NCBI RefSeq assembly: GCF_042429765.1
Contig: NZ_JBHLZU010000009.1
Span: 62,001 to 126,000, forward strand
DNA length: 64,000 nt
Source: Allokutzneria oryzae
GTDB lineage: Bacteria > Actinomycetota > Actinomycetes > Mycobacteriales > Pseudonocardiaceae
Direction: 5' to 3'
Shown here: positions 42,956 through 52,038 of the stretch, piece after piece
Numbering within the stretch: position 1 is the stretch's first letter
How the letters are laid out: each line of letters begins with the position of its first letter
The notes under the pieces: generated by a model
The model's database searches: none
What the model saw: the letters and a program-made list of their open reading frames with translations, nothing else
What the model was told of the DNA's origin: nothing
Translations under genes and position numbers: made by a program

Positions 42956-44137
42956 GTGGAGCAGCTGCGCGAACTCACCCCGCAGGTCCTCGGCGCGCTG
43001 GTGCGCCGCTACGGGCACTTCGACACGGCCGAGGACGCGGTGCAGGAGGCGCTGCTCGCCGCCGCGACCCAGTGGCCCGTGGACGGGGTCCCGGAGAACC
43101 CGCGCGCGTGGCTGATCACCGTGGCATCACGGCGATTGGTCGATCTGCTCCGGCAGGACGAAGCGCGACGCAAGCGTGAGTCCACTGTGGTCGCTCTCGA
43201 AGAACCCCTTGCCACAGAAGAGGTTGCGCACGACGATGACACGTTGCGGTTGCTGTTCCTGTGCTGTCACCCGTCGCTGAGCCAGGTCTCGCGGGTGGCA
43301 CTGACCCTGCGCGCGGTCGGCGGGCTCACGACGGCGGAGATCGCGCACGCCTTCATGACGCCCGAAACGACGATGGCACAACGCATCAGTCGCGCCAAGC
43401 AGCGGGTCAGGGGCACGGAGTTCCGCATGACCGACGAGATCGACCCCGTCCTCGGCGTGCTCTACCTCGTCTTCACCGAGGGCCACACCGCCTCCGGCGG
43501 AGCCCGGCTCAGCCGCACCGACCTCACCGCCGAAGCCATCCGGCTGACCCGCGAGCTGCACCGGCTGCTCCCGGGCAACGGCGAGGTGACCGGCCTGCTG
43601 GCGCTGATGCTGCTCACCGACGCGCGGCGACCGGCCCGCACCCGCCCCGACGGCACCCTCGTCCCGCTGGCCGAACAGGACCGGCTGCTGTGGAACCGCG
43701 AGCTCATCTACGAGGGGACCGCACTCATCACGGAGTCCTTGCAGGCCAACGTGATCGGCCCGTACCAGGTGCAGGCCGCCATCGCCGCCGTGCACGCGGA
43801 GGCGGCGAGCACCGAGGAGACGGACTGGCCGCAGATCGTCGAGCTGTACGGGCTGCTGGAGCGCTTCTCCGACAACCCGATGGTCACGCTCAACCGGGCG
43901 GTGGCCGTCGCCATGGTCGATGGCGCACGGGCGGGCCTGGACCTGCTCGAACCCCTCGACGAGGACCCGCGAACCGCCCGGCACCACCGCCTCAGCGCCG
44001 TGCGCGCGCACCTGCTGGAACAGCTCGGCGACAACGAAGCCGCACACGCCTGCTATCGCACCGCCGCCGAACTCACCACGAGCGACCCGGAACGCCGCTA
44101 CCTCAATTCCCGGGCCGCCCGACTGGAGCGGCACTAG
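42956..44137 (+). CDS. ECF42-like RNA polymerase sigma factor
   Basis: 393 residues. Region 2 (VLGALVRRYGHFDTAEDAVQEALLAAATQWP ... PRAWLITVASRRLVDLLR) and region 4 (LTLRAVGGLTTAEIAHAFMTPETTMAQRISRAKQRVR) are clear. They are followed by the roughly 200-residue helical/TPR-like extension (EIDPVLGVLYLVFTEGH, NPMVTLNRAVAVAMVDG) that defines the ECF42/DUF6596 group. These factors usually have no anti-sigma gene and sit next to DGPF (YCII-like) genes. None is seen here. Start GTG 42956 is preferred; GTG 42917 is open. Confidence 0.88.
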   Translation: MEQLRELTPQVLGALVRRYGHFDTAEDAVQEALLAAATQWPVDGVPENPRAWLITVASRRLVDLLRQDEARRKRESTVVALEEPLATEEVAHDDDTLRLLFLCCHPSLSQVSRVALTLRAVGGLTTAEIAHAFMTPETTMAQRISRAKQRVRGTEFRMTDEIDPVLGVLYLVFTEGHTASGGARLSRTDLTAEAIRLTRELHRLLPGNGEVTGLLALMLLTDARRPARTRPDGTLVPLAEQDRLLWNRELIYEGTALITESLQANVIGPYQVQAAIAAVHAEAASTEETDWPQIVELYGLLERFSDNPMVTLNRAVAVAMVDGARAGLDLLEPLDEDPRTARHHRLSAVRAHLLEQLGDNEAAHACYRTAAELTTSDPERRYLNSRAARLERH

Positions 44138-44187
44138 CCCTTTCCAGGAAGCCCTCGGCGAGCACTCCGCACACCCAGAGTAAATAA

Positions 44188-44213
44188 GAGCGCTCACATT
44201 TCACAGAATGTGA
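44188..44213 (+). repeat. GAGCGCTC motif and hairpin after the sigma gene
   Basis: GAGCGCTC (44188-44195), the same core as the dispersed element, runs directly into TCACATT-tcacag-AATGTGA (44194-44213), a perfect 7-bp stem. It may be a truncated element or the sigma-gene terminator. Confidence 0.5.
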
Positions 44214-44268
44214 CTACACACCACCGAGACCCATCCCGAACGCACACCAGCCGACCACATCCCACAAG

Positions 44269-44455
44269 CGGTAACACCACCTCACCACCCCCCTAACGCC
44301 CCCTCGCCACCCCCCTCGCCACCCCCCTCGCCCCCCCTGACGCCCTCACCCACACGCCCCTCATCTCGCGTTTTGTAGCCTTAATGCGAAATGGGAGCGC
44401 TCTCTTGCGCAATAAGCCTACAAAACGCGAAACCTCGACCACGCCAGCCAGCGCA
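44269..44455 (-). repeat. Dispersed palindromic element, copy D
   Basis: Same orientation as B and C, about 30 kb away. GGTAACACCACCTCACC at the left, a C-rich expansion of CCCCCTCGCCACC units, then the full core: arms CGCGTTTTGTAG(C/G)CTTA and TAAGCCTACAAAACGCG around GGGAGCGCTCTC, and CGACCACGCCAGCC at the right. The core is well conserved while the left arm has expanded. The following 44460-44617 is a G-rich purine stretch (GGGGCGGG, GGGGTATGGG repeats) without a convincing gene. Confidence 0.85.
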
Positions 44456-44617
44456 CGCGCGCACGGGGGGCGGGAGTACGGAGGGGCGGGGGGTGGGGGA
44501 TGCGAGGGGCGGGGGTATGGGGCGGCGGGGTAAGGGCGGGGGGTATGGGGAGCGGGAGGGCGGGGGGCATGGGGGTGGTGTCATCTCGGGGGATGGGGGG
44601 ACTTGCGGGACGGGCGG

Positions 44618-45391
44618 CTAGGTCTGGAGCACGGACAGCACGTTGCCCGCCGGGTCGGTGAACCACGCGATCTGCGGGCCTCCGGAGCGGAGGATGCCTT
44701 TCTCGTCGGCGGGAAGGCCCTCGTAGCGCAGGAAGGTGACTCCGCGCCGCACCAGCTCGTCCACGGCCGCGTCGATGTCGGCCACCGGGAAGTTGAGCAC
44801 GGTGAACTCGGCGGGCGTGTGCTTCTCCTTCGGGTAGACCAACACAGCCGATGACCCGCTTGTGGGGGCGAGCACTGCTCCGGGGCTGTCGATGTGCAGG
44901 TTGAGCATGCCGCTGTGCTCGGTGACCCTCAGGCCGAGCACCTCGGAGTAGAACGCCTTCGCCGCGGGCACGTCGTCGACGGCGAAGCCGCTGAAGGGGG
45001 CGGCGTTGTGCAGGCTCCGCGGCTGCTTGTGCCCGCGCGAGACCTGGTACTCCTCGCTCATCTGGATGACCTGGACGTAGTTGCCGTCCGGGTCGGCCAG
45101 GGTCGCGAACAACCCGGGGCCGCGGTCCTCCAGCGGCACCAGCCAGTCCACGCCGATCTCGTCCAGGTGCGCGGTGACGGCGCGGGCGTCCTCGACGTGG
45201 AAGTTCAGGATCACGCGGCCGGGCTCCGCCGTGGTGGCGGCGACGTCGTCGCGCCCGTCGATGAGCACCGCGACACCGCCGTAGGTGATGAAGCCGTCTT
45301 CGTTGGGTTCGGCGCCGAACGCCGCGCGGTACCAGTCACGCAACCGCCGCGGGTCGGAGCTGCCGAGCAGGATGCTGCCGAGAGTGGTCAT
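44618..45391 (-). CDS. VOC-family (glyoxalase/bleomycin-resistance fold) protein
   Basis: 257 residues with two VOC modules in tandem. The first starts TLGSILLGSSDPRRLRDWYRAAFG and ends with FATLADPDGNYVQVIQM. The second starts FSGFAVDDVPAAKAFYSEVLG and ends IAWFTDPAGNVLSVLQT. Each D-P-x-G-N strand and preceding acidic residues could hold a metal. The two halves look fused from a duplication, as in many actinomycete proteins of unknown substrate. It stands alone with a dyad GTGACC-tg-GGTCAC upstream. Confidence 0.85.
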   Translation of the reverse strand: MTTLGSILLGSSDPRRLRDWYRAAFGAEPNEDGFITYGGVAVLIDGRDDVAATTAEPGRVILNFHVEDARAVTAHLDEIGVDWLVPLEDRGPGLFATLADPDGNYVQVIQMSEEYQVSRGHKQPRSLHNAAPFSGFAVDDVPAAKAFYSEVLGLRVTEHSGMLNLHIDSPGAVLAPTSGSSAVLVYPKEKHTPAEFTVLNFPVADIDAAVDELVRRGVTFLRYEGLPADEKGILRSGGPQIAWFTDPAGNVLSVLQT

Positions 45392-45463
45392 GACGTCCTC
45401 CGGTTCGGATCGTGGTTCGCCGGGGACGTCGAAGCCGGACGGACCTCATCGACACCATCTGAT

Positions 45464-45477
45464 GTGACCTGGGTCAC
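45464..45477. promoter_or_regulatory. Dyad upstream of the VOC gene
   Basis: GTGACC-tg-GGTCAC, a perfect 6-bp-arm dyad, lies about 73 bases before the VOC start, in the 163-base gap after the parC-like gene. It is an operator candidate. Confidence 0.4.
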
Positions 45478-45506
45478 GAGCCAGTCGAAGGGTCCGGACA
45501 GGGCGA

Positions 45507-45542
45507 GGGCCACCGACCCCGCCGGAGCGGGATCGGTGGCCC
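45507..45542 (-). terminator. Terminator of the parE-parC operon
   Basis: GGGCCACCGA then CCCGC, with the loop CGGA, pairs with GCGGG then TCGGTGGCCC, a stem of about 15 bp with one A/C mismatch, starting 13 bases after the parC-like stop. There is no T-run. Confidence 0.8.
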
Positions 45543-45554
45543 CAGCAGCGGGAC

Positions 45555-48041
45555 CTAGCCCCGTTCGATCAGGTGGCCGACCACGTCGGGACCCGGGTGC
45601 GGGGAGCCGGAACCGTCGCGGCGCATGTCCACGTCGGGCAGGTCCACCGCGGAGCCGTTGTCCGACGAGCCTGCCGGACGCGGCCCCACCCAGGCCACGA
45701 ACAGCGCCTTCTCCCCCTTGAGGAAGCGGTGCGAACGGACGCCGCCGGTCGCGCGGCCCTTGGCCGGGTACTCCGAGAACGGCGTCACCTTGGCGGTCTG
45801 CCCGGTCGCGGTGACCACCATCGGCTCGCCGTGCTCGTCGTCATTGGTGCGGACAGCGCCGAAGAACAGCACGTGCGCGTCGGCACCGAGGTTGATGCCC
45901 GCCATGCCGCTGCCCTTGAGGCCCTGCGGGCGGACCAGCGAGGCCGAGTAGCGCAGCAGCGAGGAGTCGGAGGAGACGAAGGTCAGCGTCTCCTCCCCGT
46001 CGGTCAGCCAGGTCGCGCCGACCACCTCGTCGCCGTCCTTGAGGCTGATGATCTCGAACTCGTCCGAGCGGACCGGCCACTCCGGCGCGCACACCTTGAC
46101 CACGCCCTGCCGGGTGCCGATGGCGAGACCCGGCGAGCCCTCGCTGCGCTCGCCCAGCGGCGCGATGCCGATGACCTTCTCGCCCTTCTCCAGCGGGACC
46201 AGCTCGCGGGCGGCCATGCCCCCGCTGAGCGAGACCGTGCCGACCTGCTCCGGCAGCACCGGCAGCGGCAGCACCTCGATCTTGTAGGCCCGGCCCTTGT
46301 TGGTCACCAGCAGGACCTGGCCGCGCGCGGTGGAGTGCACCACCGCGGACACGGCGTCGTGCTTGACCCGGCCCTTGCGCCTGCGCGCCTCCGTGGCCTC
46401 CTCGGACTCCGCCGCGGTCCTGGCGACCAGGCCGGTCGCGGACAGGATCACCTGGCACGGGTCGTCGGCCACCTCCAGCGGACCGGACTCCCGCGACGCC
46501 GCCAGCACCTCCTTGAGGTCGCCGTCGATCAGCGAGGTGCGCCGCTCGGTGGCCAGCTCGCTGGCGACCTTCGCCAGCTCCGCGGAGACCAGCTTCTTCA
46601 GCACCGCCTCGTTGTCCAGGATGCGCGAGAGGTCGGCGATGTCCGCGCGCAGCCGGTTCTGCTCGGTCTCCAGCTCGACCTTGTCGTACTTGGTCAACCG
46701 GCGCAGCGGGGTGTCCAGGATGTAGGCGGCCTGGATCTCGGAGAGCTTGAACCGCCGCATCAGGCCGTCCTTGGCCTCCTGCGCGTTCTCGCTGCCGCGG
46801 ATCAGCTTGATCACCTTGTCGATGTCCAGCAGCGCCGTCAGCAGGCCCTCGACCAGGTGCAGCCGCTCCTCGCGCTTGCGCTTGCGGAACGAGGTCCGCC
46901 TGCGCACCACCTCGTAGCGGTGGGAGAGGAAGACCTCCAGCAAACCCTTGAGCCCCAACGTCTGCGGCTGCCCGTCCACCAGCACCAGGTTGTTGATGCC
47001 GAAGGACTGCTCCATCGGCGTCAGCCGGTACAGGTCGGCCAGCAGGGCCTGCGGGTTCACCCCGACCTTGCACTCGATCACCAGCCGGGTGCCGTTCTCC
47101 CGGTCGGTCAGGTCCTTGACGTCGGCGATCCCGGTGAGCCGCTTGGACTTGTTCACCTCATCGGTGATCTTCTCGATGATCTTCTCCGGCCCGACGCCGT
47201 AGGGCAGCTCGGTCACGGTGATCGCCTGCCGCCCCCGGCTGCCCTCCAGCGGCCCGATCACGACCTTCGCCCGCATCCGCACCACGCCGCGCCCGGTCTC
47301 GTACGCCCGGCGCACCTCGTCCAGCCCGAGCAGCGTCCCGCCGGTCGGCAGGTCCGGCCCCGGAACGAACTCCATCAGCTTGTCCAGCGAGGCGTCCGGG
47401 TGCGAGATCAGCCACCGCGACGCCGCGATGACCTCGCCCAGGTTGTGCGGGATCATGTTGGTCGCCATGCCGACCGCGATCCCCGAGGTGCCGTTGACCA
47501 GCAGGTTCGGGAACGCCGCAGGCAGCACCGTCGGCTCCTCCAGCGAGCCGTCGTAGTTCGGCCGGAAGTCGACGGTGTCCTCACCGAGCTCGCCGACCAG
47601 CAGCATCGCCTCCTGCGACATCCGCGCCTCGGTGTACCGGCTGGCGGCGGGGCCGTCGTCGGGCGAGCCGAAGTTGCCGTGCCCGTCGATGAGCGGGGTG
47701 TTCAGCGAGAAGTCCTGCGCCAGGCGCACCATGGCGTCGTAGATCGCGGTGTCGCCGTGCGGGTGGTACTTGCCCATGCAGTCCCCCACGACGCGGGAGG
47801 ACTTCACGTAGGCGTGCGTCGGCCGGTAGCCCTGCTCGTTCATCGAGAACAGGATGCGGCGGTGCACCGGCTTGAGGCCGTCCCGCGCGTCGGGCAGGGC
47901 GCGGGCGTGGATGACCGAGTACGCGTACTCCAGGTACGAGTCCTCGATCTCGGTCTTCACCGAGTTGTCGAAGACTTTCGCACCCGCCCGGTCGAACGCG
48001 GCGGGGTCGACCTTGGTGGTTGGGCCCTTGCGGCGTGCCAT
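45555..48041 (-). CDS. parC: Type IIA topoisomerase, subunit A (ParC/GyrA-like)
   Basis: The 828-residue DNA-cleaving subunit. The catalytic Tyr136 lies in AASRYTEAR. The quinolone-binding segment reads YHPHGDTAIYDAMVRL, with Thr98 at the position of E. coli GyrA Ser83 and Asp102 at that of Asp87. The C-terminal half forms the beta-pinwheel, but no GyrA-box (QRRGGKG) is visible, which favours topoisomerase IV over gyrase. It is translated after parE with a 35-base gap. An extra topoisomerase pair besides gyrAB near the origin is normal for actinomycetes such as Streptomyces. Confidence 0.85.
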   Translation of the reverse strand: MARRKGPTTKVDPAAFDRAGAKVFDNSVKTEIEDSYLEYAYSVIHARALPDARDGLKPVHRRILFSMNEQGYRPTHAYVKSSRVVGDCMGKYHPHGDTAIYDAMVRLAQDFSLNTPLIDGHGNFGSPDDGPAASRYTEARMSQEAMLLVGELGEDTVDFRPNYDGSLEEPTVLPAAFPNLLVNGTSGIAVGMATNMIPHNLGEVIAASRWLISHPDASLDKLMEFVPGPDLPTGGTLLGLDEVRRAYETGRGVVRMRAKVVIGPLEGSRGRQAITVTELPYGVGPEKIIEKITDEVNKSKRLTGIADVKDLTDRENGTRLVIECKVGVNPQALLADLYRLTPMEQSFGINNLVLVDGQPQTLGLKGLLEVFLSHRYEVVRRRTSFRKRKREERLHLVEGLLTALLDIDKVIKLIRGSENAQEAKDGLMRRFKLSEIQAAYILDTPLRRLTKYDKVELETEQNRLRADIADLSRILDNEAVLKKLVSAELAKVASELATERRTSLIDGDLKEVLAASRESGPLEVADDPCQVILSATGLVARTAAESEEATEARRRKGRVKHDAVSAVVHSTARGQVLLVTNKGRAYKIEVLPLPVLPEQVGTVSLSGGMAARELVPLEKGEKVIGIAPLGERSEGSPGLAIGTRQGVVKVCAPEWPVRSDEFEIISLKDGDEVVGATWLTDGEETLTFVSSDSSLLRYSASLVRPQGLKGSGMAGINLGADAHVLFFGAVRTNDDEHGEPMVVTATGQTAKVTPFSEYPAKGRATGGVRSHRFLKGEKALFVAWVGPRPAGSSDNGSAVDLPDVDMRRDGSGSPHPGPDVVGHLIERG

Positions 48042-48076
48042 AGCTCAGCGCTCTCCGTGGTCTTCTGTGGTTCGTC

Positions 48077-50128
48077 TCAGGCGTCGATCGCGGCGCGGTC
48101 CACGCGGGCGGCGGACTCCACCAGCCAGGCGCGCCGGGGCTCGACCTTCTCGCCCATCAGCAGTTCCAGTGCCTGCTCGGCGGCGTCCACGTCGTCCATC
48201 GTGATCCGGCGCACCGACCGGGTCGCCGGGTTCATCGTGGTCTCCCACAGCTCGTCGGCGTCCATCTCGCCGAGGCCCTTGAACCGGGGCACCGGGGTGA
48301 CGATCTGCTTGCCCGCCTTCTCCAGCTTGGCGACGGTGGTCTCCATCTCCCGCTGGGTGAAGGTGAACACGGTCTGCGGGTTGCGGCCCTTGGTGGTGAT
48401 CTTGTGCAGCGGCGGCATGGCCGCGTAGAGCCTGCCGTCGGAGATCACCGGCCGCATGTACTTGGCGAACAGGGTGATCAGCAGCGTCCGGATGTGCGAG
48501 CCGTCCACGTCGGCGTCGGCCATCAGGATCACCCGGCCGTAGCGCATCTGGGCCAGGTCGAAGGTGCGCCCGCTGCCCGCGCCGAGCACCTGCACGATGG
48601 AGGAGATCTCCGCGTTGCGCAGGGTGTCACCGAGGTTGGCCTTCTGCACGTTGAGGATCTTGCCGCGCAGCGGCAGCAGCGCCTGGTACTCCGAGACGCG
48701 CGCCATCCGCGCGGAGCCGAGCGCGCTGTCGCCCTCGACCAGGAACAGCTCGCTGCGCGAGACACCGGTGGTGCGGCAGTCCACCAGCTTGGGCGGCATG
48801 GCCGCGCCTTCGAGAGCCGTCTTGCGGCGCGCGGCGTCCTTCTGCTGCTTCTGGGTGAGCCGGACCCGCGCGGCGTCGACGATCTTCTGCAGGACCGTCT
48901 TGGCCTCGGTCTTGGTCTTCTTGTCCTCGGTCCAGGACTTGATGTGCCGCTCGACGATGCCCTGGATCACCTTGGTGATCCCGGCGGTGGAGAGCTCGTC
49001 CTTGGTCTGCGAGGTGAACTGCGGCTCCGGCAGCCGCACGTGGATCACCGCGGTCATGCCCTCGACCACGTCGTCGAGGGTCGGCGGGTCCTCCTTGGCC
49101 TTGAGCAGCCCCCGGGTCTTGGAGATGGCGTCCTGCAACGCCTTCACGGCCGCGCGCTCGAAACCCTTGCGGTGGGTGCCGCCGTGCATGTTGCGGATGG
49201 TGTTGGTGAAGCACTCCACCGTGCGCTCGTAGCCGGTGCCCCAGCGGAACGCGATCTCGACCTCGGCCTGACGCTCCACTTTGGACCGCATGACGCCGTT
49301 CTCGTCGGCGGCGTTCTCGAAGTAGGTGCCGTGGCCGTTGACCAACAGCGTTCCGCAGACCGGCTTGTCCCCCGCGGGCGCGAGGAAGTCCACCATGTCG
49401 GACAGGCCGTTGGGGAAGTGGAAGGTCTCCTCCTCGATCCCGCCCTCGGTCGCGTTGCGCAGCACGTAGGTGACGCCGGGAACCAGGAACGCGGTGTTGC
49501 GCAGCTTGGTGCGCACGGCGTCCACGTCCAGCGCCGCGCCGTTCTCGAAGTAGCGCGCGTCGTACCAGTAGCGGATCGAGGTGCCGGTGCGCTCGCCGCG
49601 CTTCATCTTGCCGGCGACCTGGAGTCCGGAGCGCTTGGTGAACTTGGCCTTCGGACCTGGTCCGTCGAACTCGCCGGGCACACCGTGCGCGAACGACATC
49701 TGGTACACCTTGCCGTCCCGCTTCACGGTGACGTCGAAGCGGTGCGAGAGCGCGTTCACCGCCGAGGCGCCGACGCCGTGCAGACCACCGGAGGTCTTGT
49801 AGCCGGAGCCGCCGAACTTGCCACCCGCGTGCAGCCTGGTCAGCACGAGCTCGACACCGGAAAGGCCGGAGCGGGCGTGCGTGCCGGTGGGGATGCCTCG
49901 GCCGTCGTCGTCCACCTGGAGGCTGCCGTCGGCGTGCAGGGTCACCACGATCTTGCTGGCGTGCCCGGCGATGCCCTCGTCGGTGCAGTTGTCGACGATC
50001 TCGTTGAACAGGTGGTTGATGCCGCGGCTGTCGGTGGAGCCGATGTACATGCCGGGGCGCTTGCGAACCGCTTCCAGACCTTCGAGGTGCGTCAGGTCGT
50101 CGGCCCCGTACAGGGTCTCGGCAGTCAC
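48077..50128 (-). CDS. parE: Type IIA topoisomerase, subunit B (ParE/GyrB-like)
   Basis: The 683-residue ATPase subunit. The GHKL ATPase site is seen as NEIVDNCTDEGIAGHA and the GLHGVGASAVNAL lid. The TOPRIM domain has LVEGDSALG and LMADADVDGSHIRTLLITL. The C-terminal PRFKGLGEMDADELWETTM is standard. It ends just before parC. The promoter lies in the 128 bases to the acyl-CoA ligase stop. Confidence 0.87.
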   Translation of the reverse strand: MTAETLYGADDLTHLEGLEAVRKRPGMYIGSTDSRGINHLFNEIVDNCTDEGIAGHASKIVVTLHADGSLQVDDDGRGIPTGTHARSGLSGVELVLTRLHAGGKFGGSGYKTSGGLHGVGASAVNALSHRFDVTVKRDGKVYQMSFAHGVPGEFDGPGPKAKFTKRSGLQVAGKMKRGERTGTSIRYWYDARYFENGAALDVDAVRTKLRNTAFLVPGVTYVLRNATEGGIEEETFHFPNGLSDMVDFLAPAGDKPVCGTLLVNGHGTYFENAADENGVMRSKVERQAEVEIAFRWGTGYERTVECFTNTIRNMHGGTHRKGFERAAVKALQDAISKTRGLLKAKEDPPTLDDVVEGMTAVIHVRLPEPQFTSQTKDELSTAGITKVIQGIVERHIKSWTEDKKTKTEAKTVLQKIVDAARVRLTQKQQKDAARRKTALEGAAMPPKLVDCRTTGVSRSELFLVEGDSALGSARMARVSEYQALLPLRGKILNVQKANLGDTLRNAEISSIVQVLGAGSGRTFDLAQMRYGRVILMADADVDGSHIRTLLITLFAKYMRPVISDGRLYAAMPPLHKITTKGRNPQTVFTFTQREMETTVAKLEKAGKQIVTPVPRFKGLGEMDADELWETTMNPATRSVRRITMDDVDAAEQALELLMGEKVEPRRAWLVESAARVDRAAIDA

Positions 50129-50256
50129 AGGGTCGCTCTCCCAGGTCGTTGCGCGGACTATGCGTGCGCGGTGTGCAGGCTCACCAGCGGCTTAACATAC
50201 TTCAGCAGCCGTGTGAGCCCGCCTTCGCACCGCATGATGCCCCGGACCCCTGACAC

Positions 50257-51945
50257 TCAACCCCGAAGACCTGGGAAGTCCTCCTCACGGAACTCGCCGG
50301 AGGGCCGGTCGGCGGTCTCCCGCCCGCGCAGCTCGACGCGGCGGATCTTGCCGGAGACGGTCTTGGGCAGCTCGGCGAACTCCAGCCTGCGGATGCGCTT
50401 GTAGGGCGCGAGGTTCTCCCGCGCGTGCCGCAGGACCGCCTCGGCGGTGGCGGCGTCGGCGGCCCACCCGGCGGCGAGCACCACGTACGCCTTGGGCACC
50501 GACAGCCGGACCGGGTCCGGCGAGGGCACGACGGCGGCCTCGGCGACGGCCTCGTGCTCCAGCAGCACGCTCTCCAGCTCGAACGGCGAGATGCGGTAGT
50601 CCGACGCCTTGAACACGTCGTCGGTGCGGCCGACGTAGGTGATGTAGCCGTCCGCGTCCCGGGAGCCGACGTCGCCGGTGTGGTAGTACCCGTCCCGCAT
50701 GACCTCGGCGTTGCGCTCCGGGTCCCCGTGGTAGCCGACCATCAGCCCCAGCGGCCGCCGCGCCAGGTCCACGCAGATCTCCCCCTCGTCGGCGGGCCGA
50801 CCGGTGACCGGGTCGACCAGCTCGACCGCGTAGCCGGGGACGGGCCGACCCATCGACCCGGGCTTGATCGGCTGGCCGGGGGTGTTGGCGATCTGCACGG
50901 TGGTCTCGGTCTGCCCGAAGCCGTCCCGGATCGTCACCCCCCACGCCGCGCGGACCTGCTCGATCACCTCGGGGTTGAGCGGCTCCCCCGCGCCGACGAC
51001 CTTGGTCGGCGGGGTGCTCAGCGCGGCGAGGTCGGACTGGATGAGCATCCGCCACACGGTGGGCGGGGCGCAGAAGCTGGTCACGCCGCAGCGCTGCATC
51101 TCAGCCAGCAGGCGTGCGGCGTCGAAGCGCGAGTAGTTGTGGATGAACACCGTCGCCTCGGCGTTCCACGGCGCGAACACGTTGCTCCACGCGTGCTTGG
51201 CCCAGCCCGGCGAGGAGATGTTGAGGTGCACGTCGCCGGGGACCAGCCCGATCCAGTACATAGTGGACAGATGGCCCGCCGGGTAGGAGGCGTGGGTGTG
51301 CTCCACCAGCTTCGGCTGCGCGGTGGTGCCCGAGGTGAAGTAGAGCAGCAGGGTGTCGGTGGCCTTCGTGGGCTGCTCGCTGTAGAAGACACCATCCCAC
51401 TGGTGGGAGTCGTTGTAAGAGAACCACCCTTCGCGCTGGTCACCCACGGCGATGCGGGTGTAGTCGCCGGGCACGTCGTCGAACTTCGCGGTGTCCTCGG
51501 CGCGGACCACCACGTGCCTCGCCGCGCCGCGGTCGATCCGGTCGCGCAGGTCGGCGGCGGCGAGCAGGGTGGTCGCGGGGATGACAACGGCGCCGAGCTT
51601 CATGGCGGCGAGCAGCGTCTCCCACAGCTCGACCTGGTTGCCGAGCATCAGCACGATCCGGTCGCCACGCTCGACCCCCTTGTCCCGCAACCAGTTCGCC
51701 ACCTGGTTGGACCGGCGGGACAGCTCGGCGAAGGACCAGCGGCCCTCGGAGCCGTCCTCCTCGACGATCCACAGCGCGGTGCGCTCGTTGTCCTCGGCGA
51801 TGGCGTCGAACCAGTCCAGCGCCCAGTTGAACTCGTCGAGCTCCGGCCAGCGGAACCCTGCGCGTGCGGTGTCCAGGTCGCCCGCGTGCGCGAGCAGGAA
51901 GTCCCGCGCCTCGCGAAACGCCATACCGGCTGCTGTGCGGACCAT
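50257..51945 (-). CDS. Acyl-CoA synthetase (AMP-forming)
   Basis: A 562-residue ANL enzyme of the medium-chain/benzoate-like acyl-CoA ligase type. YFTSGTTAQPKLVEHTH is the phosphate loop. DGFGQTETT, GYYHTGDVGSRDADGYITYVGRTDDVFKASDYRI and the C-terminal Lys in LPKTVSGKIRR complete the set. It makes an acyl-CoA from an acid, ATP and CoA. GGGGAG lies five bases before ATG 51945. It is divergent from a GAF-LuxR regulator, the likely controller, across a gap of 93 bases. Confidence 0.9.
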   Translation of the reverse strand: MVRTAAGMAFREARDFLLAHAGDLDTARAGFRWPELDEFNWALDWFDAIAEDNERTALWIVEEDGSEGRWSFAELSRRSNQVANWLRDKGVERGDRIVLMLGNQVELWETLLAAMKLGAVVIPATTLLAAADLRDRIDRGAARHVVVRAEDTAKFDDVPGDYTRIAVGDQREGWFSYNDSHQWDGVFYSEQPTKATDTLLLYFTSGTTAQPKLVEHTHASYPAGHLSTMYWIGLVPGDVHLNISSPGWAKHAWSNVFAPWNAEATVFIHNYSRFDAARLLAEMQRCGVTSFCAPPTVWRMLIQSDLAALSTPPTKVVGAGEPLNPEVIEQVRAAWGVTIRDGFGQTETTVQIANTPGQPIKPGSMGRPVPGYAVELVDPVTGRPADEGEICVDLARRPLGLMVGYHGDPERNAEVMRDGYYHTGDVGSRDADGYITYVGRTDDVFKASDYRISPFELESVLLEHEAVAEAAVVPSPDPVRLSVPKAYVVLAAGWAADAATAEAVLRHARENLAPYKRIRRLEFAELPKTVSGKIRRVELRGRETADRPSGEFREEDFPGLRG

Positions 51946-51999
51946 GTGCGCTCCCCTCGATGTTGCGTAGGATCCTCGGATCGCCCGCACCGCGCTCAC

Positions 52000-52017
52000 C
52001 ACCCCCGTTCGGGGGTG
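52000..52017. promoter_or_regulatory. Palindrome in the ligase/LuxR divergent region
   Basis: CACCCCCG-tt-CGGGGGTG, perfect 8-bp arms, lies 21 bases before the LuxR start. TAGGAT at 51968-51973 could be the -10 of the rightward promoter, which would put the palindrome in the leader RNA or at an operator. Confidence 0.45.
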
Positions 52018-52038
52018 AAGCGAACTGGAGGTGATCGC

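Noticed and set aside
44460..44617. G-rich stretch as a possible gene or G-quadruplex array
   Set aside because: It is low-complexity purine repeats with no start, ribosome site or codon pattern. G4 folding is possible but could not be judged by eye.
45573..48428. A 951-codon plus-strand frame opposite parC
   Set aside because: It lies entirely antisense to the conserved topoisomerase gene, and its composition (runs of His, Arg, Gly, Val) is that of a shadow frame.
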